DNA from: Beroe ovata
Taxonomy: Eukaryota; Ctenophora; Nuda; Beroida; Beroidae
Direction of reading: 5' to 3'
Assembly: GCA_946803715.1 (NCBI GenBank)
Contig: CAMPET010000098.1
Span: forward strand, 11,104 to 46,303
DNA: 35,200 nt
The notes under the pieces are model-generated. The model worked only from the letters and a program-made list of their open reading frames with translations. It was not told where the DNA came from and did not search any database. The translations under genes were made by a program, and so were the position numbers. Below, piece by piece: positions 1-8,906 of this stretch (the stretch's first letter is position 1; every line of letters begins with the position of its first letter).

Positions 1-121
1 TGATACCACGACACATGATAACGCATAGCAAGTGATACCACATTACCACGACACATGATAACGCATAGCAAGTGATACCACGACACATGATAACGCATAG
101 CAAGTGATACCACGACACATG
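1..121. repeat. 32-bp tandem repeat, about 3.5 copies
   Basis: Units of about 32 bp containing tgataccacgacacatgata start at 1, 33, 73 and 105. The second unit is extended by 8 bp. The array runs off the left edge of the window, so its full length is unknown. Confidence 0.85.
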
Positions 122-532
122 TCAGGTTGAAGATCAGGTACGGTCAAACTAAGAAGATGGGTGAGGGTGTGCAGTTTGTGCACATGCTGAATGGAACTAT
201 GTGTGCCACAACCCGTGTAATCTGCTGCCTCCTGGAGACACACCAAACTGAGGTGAGGGGTGTGCAATTTGTACTGTGTTGGGTGTGCATATCGCAATGT
301 GATGTGCACTGTAAGCTACAGTACGCACTGGGCAGGGTTTATTGTACAGGGTAGTCATCACTCATCATGCACTGTGAACATTACACAGTGAACATTGTAC
401 AATGAACAACACTGAACAAAGTGAACATTGTTCAGCCTAGAGTAGAGTACATTGTACACAGTATTGTGACCACATAGTGACACCACATAGTGATACCACA
501 CAGTCCTGATCTGAGAGACAATTAATTCTCAG
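122..532. other. non-coding stretch with GTAC/TTGTAC palindromes
   Basis: I see no credible exon here. The short open frames are low-complexity. From about 360 to 460 there are many short self-complementary motifs (gtgaacattgtacaatgaac, gtacattgtacac) that recur elsewhere in the window. The segment ends in a pyrimidine-rich ...attctcag that fits a 3' splice site for the following coding segment. Confidence 0.45.
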
Positions 533-649
533 GATGGAGTGAATGTACCGGAGCCGCTACAAATGTACATGCCCCCGAAATACCGGACTTTCATCCCGTT
601 TGTCAATCCTGCTCCCATTGATGAGATGAAGAAGAAGAAGGGCAAGTAA
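533..649 (+). CDS. probable last exon of an unrecognised small protein with a Lys/Gly tail
   Basis: After the acceptor-like ...ttaattctcag, one frame reads about 38 codons to a TAA at 647-649. The peptide is proline-rich (PEPLQMYMPPKYRTFIPFVN) and ends DEMKKKKGK. The neighbouring frames are interrupted and composition changes at the putative splice site. The upstream exons would lie left of the window or in the repeat-rich first 530 bases; I could not place them. I do not recognise the family. The basic tail resembles those of the proteins ending at 1569 and 8906. It could instead be a chance open frame, although the acceptor and the ordered composition argue for a real exon. Confidence 0.4.
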   Translation, partial: DGVNVPEPLQMYMPPKYRTFIPFVNPAPIDEMKKKKGK

Positions 650-961
650 AGGACAAGGACTGTGAGAATTGTGCGAGATTACCGTCTCTTGCACCCTCCC
701 GTGAGGTTTTTGTAGCTTTGTTGTGAACAGGTTCTATTTAGTTTGACAACGAGATCGTATGACTTGGTGCTCGAATAGAAATGGATGTGTCGCCGGGTAG
801 GAGTTAGCTTCCATCAATTTGGGGTGGAATTGGGATAAATTTCAAGTGATACCTATTCACTATTCTTGGGAAATTTCATATTAGGACAGTGGGAATGACT
901 TACGTCGGGAGGGAGGGGGGGGTAAAGGGTGAGATCATGCGTCTTGCAATCTAGTACAGTN

Positions 962-1015
<54 letters not shown>

Positions 1016-1326
1016 CCCATTGTGATCGTCATGCGGTACCAACCTGCGTGTAGCACAGTCACGTGATCCGTTGCTCTCTCTCCACCACACAGATTAATTG
1101 CTCTACTCTGGGGAAAGCATTGTCACACAAGCTTGCAGGTTTATGCTTTGTGTGTGGGCCTTACACTGTATATAGCTTGTCACTCTTATACTGGCATACA
1201 ATACACATGACATTGAATGCATTTCGTATGTGTTTGTATGCTTGTGTGAGTGTCTGTGTCGTGCGTCGTGTGTCGTATGTCTGTGTCGTGTGTCTGTGAC
1301 TATAACACATGTGAATCAGGGACACT
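650..1326. other. intergenic stretch with a CA microsatellite
   Basis: No supported gene. A (CA)n array of about 52 bp occupies 962-1013 directly after a single N at 961, suggesting a collapsed or joined assembly gap. From 1225 to 1300 the + strand is rich in tgtgtc. The cysteine-rich open frames here are translations of microsatellite DNA. Confidence 0.6.
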
Positions 1327-1569
1327 ATGTCACATAACTCTCTTGGTGATGGTAGGAGCGTCCTGATCGCTATTCTATCCGGATCTCTACTCCATATCTC
1401 ATCGTGTCAGGGAGGAGAAGAGGAAGAGACTGTCAGTCAGGAAGATATCAAGAGATTTCTCCGGCAGCCGCCCTACATTATCATCAGTGTCCTCTTCATC
1501 CTCATATTCGTGCTCATGTGGTTCGTGTCTGATCTGCCGCCACATGATTCCAAGAAGGGGAAGAAATGA
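1327..1569 (+). CDS. small single-pass membrane protein, 80 aa, unrecognised
   Basis: An ATG-started frame of 80 codons. Residues about 12-26 (VLIAILSGSLLHISS) form a signal-peptide-like hydrophobic stretch, followed by a short acidic segment (GGEEEETVSQEDIKRF), a strong transmembrane helix at about 50-68 (YIIISVLFILIFVLMWFV), and a short basic tail ending SKKGKK. This suggests a mini type I membrane protein with a lysine-rich cytosolic end. Alternatively, the cag at about 1408-1410 is a 3' splice site, and the acidic segment plus helix form the last exon of a longer gene. An ATTAAA lies near 1876. I do not recognise a family. The hydrophobic/charged patterning is unlikely to be random, but expression is untested. 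Confidence 0.5.
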   Translation: MSHNSLGDGRSVLIAILSGSLLHISSCQGGEEEETVSQEDIKRFLRQPPYIIISVLFILIFVLMWFVSDLPPHDSKKGKK

Positions 1570-2176
1570 GAAGGGGAGGATTGTAAGGAGTGATGACGAT
1601 CTATTCTCGCCAGTTCTCGCTTGTTATTGTGAAAAGTGGATGCTTGTACTTTGAGTTTGGGAATGGCGTGTGACGCAAGTGAATGGTTGACTACGACTGA
1701 TGCTGTCCTTAACAGTGAAAAATCTGCCAGTTCTGCGGAAATTCTAAATTCAACTGAATCGGAGTTTGGAGATGGTTCTAGACTGAACTGCATTGTGACG
1801 GGGATTTGGACTTGATCTTGAGAACTGAAACACTGGCTTGGGAATATTCATTGCATTTTAAATCATTTACAGAAGAAATTAAATAATTCTCAGTCCTGAT
1901 GACAGTGCTTCAAGCACATCATCCTGTGTCCTGACACACATGCTCTGCATACTGTACAATATCAGTTAATATTCCTGCCTAACTGTGAGTTGTGACTAAC
2001 CTTCTTTTTATCCAGAGCAGCAATCAGTGATTGCTCCCGGTGATTGAAAGGTTAGTCACAGTGATCGACAATAACTTGTTTGTCCAATTTCCTCGCATAA
2101 CCCTCTTCTCATCCATTAAACTTGAACCGATAATTAACTATTTTCTGTATGATATGCCCTTGATTTTCTTGCCAAT
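1570..2176. other. convergent intergenic region
   Basis: This lies between the + strand small membrane protein and the - strand tetraspanin, so the two genes are convergent. I see no exon. Both 3' UTRs probably fall here; an ATTAAA near 1876 could serve the + strand gene. Confidence 0.5.
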
Positions 2177-2860
2177 TCAGATACGATGATATTTCGATGA
2201 GTTTTCCCTGACATACCAAGCACCCATCAGACTCATTACATCCAGTATGATAGCTAGACCTAGGACCACAGCAAGGAGTCGTATCCCATTCTGTACCAGG
2301 TGTGGTATGAGGTCTCTGCATCCTGATTTCTTCCCACAGGTCAGGTACTGGCCACACCCACAAGAATTGGGCGGCAGGGTGGGCATGAAATCCCCCGGAC
2401 CCGTGTACCCACAACACTCAAAACTCTCCTGCACCACATCCACAGTGTACTTCATGGAGGGCGCGGCGTGAGGGGAACTGTACGATGTGACAAAGTGTGA
2501 CCAGCCATCGTCTGTGGTGCGGGTTATCTCACCTTGTGCTACAAAACTACCCGTCATCAGAGCTGCCTGGAGCACTATGATGACCGAAAGTAGCCTCACA
2601 TACATGTTGATCATGACATCGGACTCGTTTATAGAGCTGATCACCCCAGTCACCCCAAGAGTGAGAATGAACAGCCCCAGAACAGTGGTCAGGACGATGA
2701 AAGCAAGGAGGTTCCCCGTGGCAATGTCGGAAAAGGGGACATTGTCGGATTTGGCCGTGCAGTACACGCCAATGAATGTGATCACCAGACCCTTGATGGA
2801 TGTTAAGCTGTTTATTATGAAGAGGTAAAGTCTCGCGCAGTCTTTCACTTTGATTGACAT
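2177..2860 (-). CDS. tetraspanin family protein, 227 aa
   Basis: A four-pass membrane scaffold protein, coding sequence in one exon. With the start at 2860, transmembrane helices fall at about residues 11-33, 50-75, 87-108 and 195-217. Between TM3 and TM4 lies the large extracellular loop with the diagnostic CCG motif (FECCGYTG, Cys149-Cys150) and four further cysteines (167, 169, 175, 181), enough for the disulfides typical of tetraspanins. The classical PSCC motif is replaced by PPNSCGC. The frame is open upstream, with another in-frame ATG at 2911. I chose 2860 because it leaves the usual short cytosolic N-terminus and follows a good acceptor (gcaactttcag, about 2870), implying a 5' UTR exon. 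Length is within the family range. The subfamily cannot be assigned by eye. Confidence 0.9.
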   Translation of the reverse strand: MSIKVKDCARLYLFIINSLTSIKGLVITFIGVYCTAKSDNVPFSDIATGNLLAFIVLTTVLGLFILTLGVTGVISSINESDVMINMYVRLLSVIIVLQAALMTGSFVAQGEITRTTDDGWSHFVTSYSSPHAAPSMKYTVDVVQESFECCGYTGPGDFMPTLPPNSCGCGQYLTCGKKSGCRDLIPHLVQNGIRLLAVVLGLAIILDVMSLMGAWYVRENSSKYHRI

Positions 2861-2954
2861 GTCGCCGATCTGAAAGTTGCTTACATAAATATCGAAATTG
2901 AAAACATTCATCAAAGAAACTGCTGATAAATACTTCAACTTCGAGTTAAGTGTG

Positions 2955-4499
2955 ACGAATGCCTGTCCAAAGCATAGTTCAAATGAAAGGGGTATTTCAA
3001 ATGAAAGGGGTATTTTGGCGTGTTCGAAACCAGGGAAATAAGCAAGTTACGAAACGAAAACCATCACGCAGAACTGAAGCTATGAAGTGGCTCAGATGTA
3101 TGAAAATACCAGTACGTGATACTGCACTATAGGTTCTGGTTGTTGTGTACAAATTACGTCATCTGAGAAGAACACACTTGACAGAGTGCACGATGAAGCC
3201 GGGTTCAATTTCTCTCCTCTCCCAGTTTAAATACTACTGTTGATCAGTGTACCACGACCTTTCACCACTCGACACTTACATGACACAAGTGTGAAACACG
3301 TGATCATGGTTTTAGCCAATCAGGAGACGTCGTGGTGATCGTCTAGCCAATAGGAAAGCAGTTCTTAGTGGAACAAACAATCCGGGTTTAGGTGCAGTTC
3401 TTTAAACTTGTTATGTTGCGCGTCATATTCAGAGTGTGTCACTGTTAAGACCAAACACGCCATGGCCAAACGCACATCAGCACACTACTGAGGCCGGTGA
3501 TTCGCGAGACGAGAGAGCAACCGCATTCACTCTGGTTACTACTGTGCATCAGATATGTCATAACCAGCAACAAAAATCAGAAAAGAACTACTAAAATACT
3601 TTGACCCTTGCACCATTACCAAGCTTCATGATCCCTCAATCAAAATAGGATTGCTGGTACTGGTATACCCGTGAATGGAGCTTGGTATTACTTGATTGCA
3701 CTGATTTAAACTACCAGTCACACAAAATACGAATATACACACGGCTTTGGTATGTCCGCCTCATGGAAAACAGTGAGCTTAATGAGCTGAACTACACGTT
3801 TTTCTGTTGACCAAAACACGTGTTATTACGATAAAAATCTTTACGAGACTATACTATAGCAGAGTTCTGAGTTATAGCTGAGTTCATCAGGAAGATGGAA
3901 AATCTGGATGAAAACAGATTCAGTCACATTCACAAAGGCATTCAAAATACACAGTACACATGCTGCTTATTTGTACTTTTGGTTATGAATGAAGAATTAC
4001 TGAAAAAGTTGTTTTTTGTCAACTCACATTTCACATCAAAACATCAGTACTTTGATGATGATCACTAGCTTGCAGAAAGCTTTTAATTGTTTTGTAGATG
4101 CTTAATCTGAAGGCTGAAGTTGGGCCTCAGTTTGAAACAATCAGTTCCTCAATAGACTTCGGCTCGTCGGTGTCCAATCAAAACCATCTTGATTTAGAGG
4201 TAGGTAACTACCTACTAAACTTGGTTCTGATAAAATGTAATTGATTGGGGTACATAATTTCCCAACTTTAAGAATTTATGTACTTGTAGGTAATTTGTTA
4301 TGTTTGTAGTATACTACGGCATACACCTCTATAAAAACAAGACTTTAGGTTCAATTTCAAGTTCTGCTCAGTAAGTACTCATATTCTTGTTAGTCATCAA
4401 GTTCAAGAAACACAGCTTTTCATAATATGCAATTTCAATTTCACGGTAATTTGAAAATCATCCTATATCCTTATACTATCTTCTTGTAGATCCGTCTGG
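2955..4499. other. intergenic, AT-rich
   Basis: No supported exon on either strand. A short direct repeat (tcaaatgaaaggggtat, twice) lies at about 2978-3013. The rest is AT-rich unique-looking sequence holding the tetraspanin 5' region and the 3' flank of the peptide-precursor gene. Confidence 0.5.
3315..3351 (-). promoter_or_regulatory. pair of CCAAT boxes upstream of the tetraspanin
   Basis: Two gccaat elements (3315-3320 and 3346-3351) lie 31 bp apart, about 460-490 bp upstream of the tetraspanin start codon. They read CCAAT on +, but the box works in both orientations. Assignment to the tetraspanin promoter is by position only. Confidence 0.35.
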
Positions 4500-4772
4500 T
4501 TAATCACTCATGCTCTCAAATGTGCTCCAATCATCGCTCCATTCACCAGTCACATCATTCCAAGCCTTGCCAGGACCACCTGATCGCCGATCCCTATCAC
4601 TCATGCTCTCAAATGTGCTCCAATCATCGCTCCATTCACCAGTCACATCATTCCAAGCCTTGTCAGGACCACCTCGCCGTTCCCTATCACTCATGCTCTC
4701 AAATGTGCTCCAATCATCACTCCATTCACCAGTCACATCATTCCAAGCCTTGTCAGGACCACGTCTCCTACT
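4500..4772 (-). repeat. three coding tandem repeats of 90-93 bp
   Basis: The DNA encoding the peptide units is nearly identical between copies (for example tcatgctctcaaatgtgctc in all three), with a few substitutions (atcatcgctcc versus atcatcactcc; ccttgccagg versus ccttgtcagg) and one extra codon in the basic spacer. Near identity at synonymous sites indicates recent duplication or gene conversion. Confidence 0.85.
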
Positions 4773-4962
4773 ATCTGACTCTGAAAGATGAAACAATCCA
4801 TCATCGTGGGATATTGCTATCTATAGACCACAATAATAGACTTTGCTCACAAAATTTGATTCTCAAATCTTCAAAAGTACCTCTCCGAGCGATCCTCTGA
4901 ACATCAGCTACAGCTGCTGCCGATAGGAACGCAGCGAAAACTACTGCAAGCAGCACTCTCAT
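4500..4962 (-). CDS. secreted precursor with three near-identical peptides between multibasic sites, 120 aa
   Basis: Two exons: 4962-4881 and 4780-4500, joined across a 100-bp intron (donor AGAG|GTACTT, acceptor catctttcag|AGTC). The split codon is Glu and the frame continues exactly. Exon 1 encodes a clear signal peptide (MRVLLAVVFAAFLSAAAVA) followed by DVQRIARR. Exon 2 encodes three units containing AWNDVTGEWSDDWSTFE, period 30 then 31 residues, preceded by SRRR, RERR and RDRR; the last unit ends ...ESMSD at the stop, exactly where the others meet their basic site. Predicted mature peptides of 25-27 residues would be strongly acidic, have no cysteine, carry Trp in W-x6-W-x3-W spacing, and lack an amidation glycine. 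The layout is that of a neuropeptide or other secreted multi-peptide precursor cleaved by furin-like convertases. No family recognised; the function is unknown. Confidence 0.75.
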
Positions 4963-5101
4963 TTCTCTGAATAATGCTGTTGTCAAGTTATTATTATGAA
5001 TATTATGAGTAATAATAAAAGGAGATGTTGGTGAATATCCGAATAAACTCGCTGTCCTGCAGTCATCAGGTGACAAATTGAACAGTGACTGTTGGTATAA
5101 T

Positions 5102-5422
5102 GGCGTAGGAGGGCCATCCTAAAAACTACTTTTTGACTTTGACCCTCCAGCGTCGCACTACAGGATCACAATACAAGGTGTCAACGTTAATCTCAGAAAA
5201 AAACTGCTTGCAGTTACGTAGCCAGATAGTATCAGCAGAGAATGCATTGCATACCCTGAGAAAACCCCTTGACATGTTGCATGGCCTGAGAAAGTTTTGT
5301 AATTACCCTCCTGCACCATTATAGTTATACCAATGCAAACTCTGCATACATCTGGCTACGTCACGGCAATGTGAGAAGCAGGAGGGTAAGGCAGTAATTT
5401 TCTGAGATGAACCTCCTACGCC
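5102..5422. repeat. imperfect foldback element
   Basis: Inverted segments pair across this region: ggcgtaggagg (5102-5112) with cctcctacgcc (5412-5422); tctcagaaaa..ctgc (5191-5207) with its near complement at 5391-5407 (15 of 17); acgtagccaga (5216-5226) with tctggctacgt (5351-5361); taccctcctgc (5304-5314) with gcaggagggta (5378-5388). The arms are unequal, as in a decayed MITE or foldback element. I see no clear target-site duplication and no coding sequence. Confidence 0.45.
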
Positions 5423-5797
5423 AAGTTTAGTGATGCTTATAAATTCGCACCACAGGAATGTGCCGTAAATAGACTTTACCGGTCTTTTTAAACTTTTCAT
5501 TATCACAACGTTTAGTCCACTGTCCTATTATCCACGCCTACCCCGGCCCTATTATCAAGTGATATTTTTTGCAATAGGTACTCCTTTCGTCTTCAGAGGA
5601 ATGGCTAATGCCATAATGGATCATCGCCCATTCAATAACAAGAGTGGACCATTGTGAGTAATACTAATAACCAATCCCAGGAATTTTGTCTGCGCTCATT
5701 CCACTTCGTCTTGGAAAATTAGAAATTCTCAGCTGCCTTTGTAGATCGCATTCTAGTTCTACAAAGAGCTATTATAATTAAAATTTGGGAAATATCA
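5423..5797. other. intergenic, nothing recognised
   Basis: AT-rich sequence between the foldback element and the hairpin cluster. I see no exon or clear repeat. Confidence 0.4.
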
Positions 5798-5918
5798 GGG
5801 GGCTGGCAAGCCCCCCGCGGCATCTGTAGGAAATGTAAACCGTGCGAGCAAAAAGGGCCCGAAGGGCCCTTTTTGCGAGCTCGCTCACCGAGGCGGCCCG
5901 AAGGGCCGACTTGGTGAG
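5798..5918. repeat. cluster of three GC-rich hairpins
   Basis: Three successive perfect or near-perfect stems: gggggct/agccccc with a 4-nt loop (5798-5815); gcaaaaagggccc/gggccctttttgc with a GAA loop (5848-5876); and ctcacc...cggccc/gggccg...ggtgag, again with a GAA loop (5884-5918). This GC-rich block stands out in AT-rich surroundings and is probably the end of a dispersed element. Its promoter or RNA role, if any, is unknown. Confidence 0.6.
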
Positions 5919-5984
5919 CTTTGTGCGTTTATGTAACGCGCGAAAAGCTGCAGCGCTTGCCAGACCCTACTATATGTTTTTACG

Positions 5985-6470
5985 GATTCGCCAAATTTCG
6001 AGTATCAATAACACCTCTCCTATAAATCCGATTGTTATGAAACTTTGTTTTCCGTCTATTTGGGCCATTGAGAGGCAGCAACCAAAATTTCAAGTCAATC
6101 GGATGAAAAATGGCGAAGTTATAGCGACTTGAAATCGCCAAAATCGAGGGTGTTTGTCGTTTTTTGGGGTACGACCATATATATAGATACATAGATACAT
6201 ATATACACGGAGAGGACACTTTTTTCATCAAAAGTGACCCCTCTTTGAACGTTCATAACTTCTAGACAAAAAGAGATAAATGAAATGTCGAGCCCACATA
6301 TGAAAGAAGAAAGATAGGGCTTTTCGAAAATGGTCGTCAAAATAATTTTGCTACACATCTATGACGTGATAATGACGTCACCAATTAAGAAATTTCAATT
6401 TTGATGGTCCGAAAAATAGGTGATTTTGAGATGCATTTTTCGAAATAAAGCATTAGAGATAGCAAAAAAN
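5985..6470. repeat. candidate dispersed element next to the hairpin cluster
   Basis: Non-coding sequence with a composition unlike its flanks, including ggatgaaaaatggcgaagtt, a gataca-rich tract (6180-6205) and an AT-rich right part ending at a single N (6470). It follows the hairpin cluster directly, so the two may form one element of about 670 bp. I see no transposase, terminal repeat or target duplication, and no second copy in the window. Confidence 0.3.
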
Positions 6471-6789
6471 TCAGGTGTTATTACGATGAAAATCCTAACC
6501 AAGTGGCGTCTGAATGCGTTTTTTAGTTCGCACGGCCGTAATTGGTAATTATGCGATAATTTAAGTGAAGTTTTTGTCCCATTGTCAATTGTCGATCATT
6601 GGGCCCGGCCCCTTATCCCTGCTAAGTCTACCAGCAACAAAAATTATCACGTTAATTAGCGGCCAACACGCCATTCTTTCTTTATCACGTTTCCATGTCC
6701 GTAACACGTTATTACAATCATGTCCCATCAGCGTTACCATGACAACACGTTCCACAGCACACTAACAACACCTCATTTAATCAGAGTTT

Positions 6790-6936
6790 ATGGCAACTTC
6801 ACCTGATAACAGAGATGAAACAGAGTTACTGGACGGCGCACTCACCGTGCCACTACGAGCAAATATTGATCATGATATTGCTGATGCTTGTCAACTGTTG
6901 CCATGGTTATTATGGGGTGTTTTTCACGGTGTTATT
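6790..6936 (+). CDS. possible first coding exon, unrecognised
   Basis: An ATG frame with an ordered acidic N-terminus (MATSPDNRDETELLDGALTV) runs 49 codons to a strong donor (gttatt|gtgaga), ending in phase 0. After the donor the frame soon becomes low complexity. Phase 0 matches the first recognised exon of the SMKR1-like gene (8356), but a 1.4 kb intron and an unrelated, partly hydrophobic sequence make that link doubtful. I could not connect it to the exon-like segment at 7154. It could be a separate small gene or a chance frame. Confidence 0.25.
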
Positions 6937-7036
6937 GTGAGATTGAGAGGTCTTGTTTATCTCATGAGGTTATGTTCATACTGTGTAGTTTGTGCAGTGT
7001 GTAGGTTGCAGTGGATAGGTTGCATATAGGTTTTGT

Positions 7037-7150
7037 AAAATGTACATTGTACATAGTACACTGTACACTATACATTGTGCGACGTGCATGGTACGTTGTG
7101 CAACATGTACAATGAACATTGTACATAGTACACTATGTATATGCATTGTT
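7037..7150. repeat. GTAC/TTGTAC palindrome-rich tract
   Basis: A run of overlapping self-complementary motifs (gtacattgtac, tacactgtaca, gtacaatgaacattgtac) able to fold back. The same motif type occurs at about 370-470, 13500-13860, 18040-18085 and 34235-34290. Confidence 0.5.
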
Positions 7151-7153
7151 CAG

Positions 7154-7429
7154 GGTCATGTACTCCAATATCATGGACCCGGCTTTATCCATCGCCAACT
7201 TGATCAATTGTCATAACACAGGAGATTTTCAGATGTTGTCGCTCAACACTAGCCACTATAGGTATACACTGACAACAACAGCCCAGCAGCAGGATTGTTC
7301 CCCTCACAGACATGATCAGTATTGGATTATGACGCTGCCAGATGCTCCGAGGCCACCATTTCGTAGCCACTGTGCTAGCCGCCCGTCAGCAGTAAGGAAT
7401 GTGGAGTCATGGTCCTGCCCAATAAACAG
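7154..7429 (+). CDS. possible internal exon, unrecognised
   Basis: A single open frame is bounded by an acceptor-like tgcattgttcag and a consensus donor (aaacag|gtgagg). It would encode about 92 residues, starting and ending in phase 2. The composition (His, Ser, Thr and Pro rich) is not strongly protein-like. I found no upstream donor of matching phase; the nearest candidate (6936) is phase 0. It may be a real exon of an unresolved gene or a chance frame between splice-like sites. Confidence 0.2.
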
Positions 7430-7433
7430 GTGA

Positions 7434-8355
7434 GGATCATACATGCACAATCCCCCTGCTCTCATTCTGACACTATAGCTCTCACACTAGATTCACCAAT
7501 CACCAGGGTGATGTGGGATTTACAGTTACCATGGTGATTACATCACAATATTCAGTATTGGTATTTCATGTATTCTGTACTCGGCATATATAACTTCATT
7601 GGCATGCGCGTGAAGTCGCGATCAAATTACTTTAAGTCTTGAGTTACATGGGTATAATCGCCACTTCGCCACCAAAAGTGATCCATTATGTGGCAGAAGG
7701 AGTTGTGATAGTATAATCCCTTCTTCTCCTCTGTGACGTGCCGGTGCAGTGTCCGGCGCTTGTCATGCTTCGCCCCATGCTCCGTGTTTCCGCCCTCATT
7801 TCGATTATACCCTCTGTTTGTTTATCACACCATGACATTTCATAGTATGCTGGTAATGTTGTTACGACGTGGTCACAGAAATAATGTGGATCATTTGTAA
7901 AATTCTCAATCATAGTTTGTGTGTGGTAACCATTGGTTACCGCGGTAACATTATTATTGCTGTTCAGGGGCCTTGTACATCTCATAAATAAGCAGATATT
8001 TAGAATGAATCACGCCAACTATGCTTGTAAAGATCATGGTTCATTGAAAATGATGAAAATTAAATAATATTTTACTAAGTATTCTGCATTGTTCATTCCC
8101 CGCGTCACCCCTGCCTCCACTTCTCTTATCATTAACATTGAGCAGCTAAACTGCATGAAACACTCTATGTGACAGTGGCATTTTATAGCGGTGTCCTAGT
8201 TTGAGGATGGTTAGTTCCAATTGGTACAGTGTGTAACACATAACAATGCTATTTTTAACCATATTATGTTCAACTTGTCCAATGTCCATTATCCACATGA
8301 TTGCAAATTGCCAGGAATTGTTTTTCGGCTCCTGTTTCAACCTCCTTTTTTTCAG
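7434..8355. other. intergenic or first-intron DNA of the SMKR1-like gene
   Basis: No supported exon. The first coding exon of the SMKR1-like gene should lie here or further upstream, but I cannot identify an ATG exon ending in phase 0 with confidence. The 99-codon - strand frame at 7686-7985 lacks protein-like features. Confidence 0.4.
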
Positions 8356-8906
8356 CCCCCAAAGAAGACGAAAGATAAGTCCAAAACTCGGAAAGCAAGT
8401 AAAAGTCCCACTAAAGGTAGACCGAAAAGTAGGTTTCATTTGAAAATAAAAAACTTGTTTCATTTCCTATGACTTGTTCCTTTTTAATCTAAGAAAAGCA
8501 CTTTTCTACCGTTGAGTCATGTAACAGGTAACAACAGCCATAAAGCAGGTCGGAAGAAAAGCCCCAGTAAGAAGAAGAAAAGATCAGCACGCACACCAAC
8601 AAGGTACGTCAACATGATAGCTTCGTACTCACGCTTTGTTCATGCGCTTCTCGTTATTTCCACAAATCCAGTCACGCGGACTCGCGTGTAATACAGTGTC
8701 ACGTGTGCGCGCACGATGGGTTCAAAACTGACAATATCTTCCCCAGGGCTCCAGTTATTGACCCATTTAGTCCGGCTGCCCGAGAAAACGCCCTGTACAT
8801 CAGTCACAACGCTGAGATGTTCCTAACATTTCGGGGCTTCCCCTACACGGGCACAAAGTGTAAGGGAGGAGGCAAGAAGGGAGGCAAGAAGAAGAAGAGG
8901 AAATGA
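8356..8906 (+). CDS. SMKR1: small lysine-rich protein 1 (SMKR1)-like, 5' end missing
   Basis: Three phase-consistent exons: 8356-8416, 8528-8603 and 8747-8906 (TGA at 8904-8906). All splice sites are GT-AG. The first two exons encode Lys-rich sequence (PPKKTKDKSKTRK and GRKKSPSKKKKRSARTP). The last encodes the recognisable core VIDPFSPAARENALYISHN followed by FRGFPYTGTK and a GGKKGGKKKKRK tail. This core matches the vertebrate SMKR1 core (D-x-x-SPAA, YI-HN, LRGF, Lys/Gly tail). Vertebrate SMKR1 is about 75 residues; this protein exceeds 98 because its basic N-terminal region is longer. The molecular role of SMKR1 is not established. Exon 1 begins in phase 0 after tttttttcag, so a start exon must exist upstream; I did not find it. 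Confidence 0.8.

Noticed and set aside
1-121. CRISPR-like direct repeat array
   Set aside because: The units are contiguous with no unique spacers, and the surroundings are eukaryotic.
4510-4900. + strand frames across the peptide-precursor repeats
   Set aside because: Antisense shadows: no signal peptide, start context or splice support, whereas the - strand has all three.
7686-7985. 99-codon - strand frame
   Set aside because: No splice context, domain, signal or composition typical of protein.
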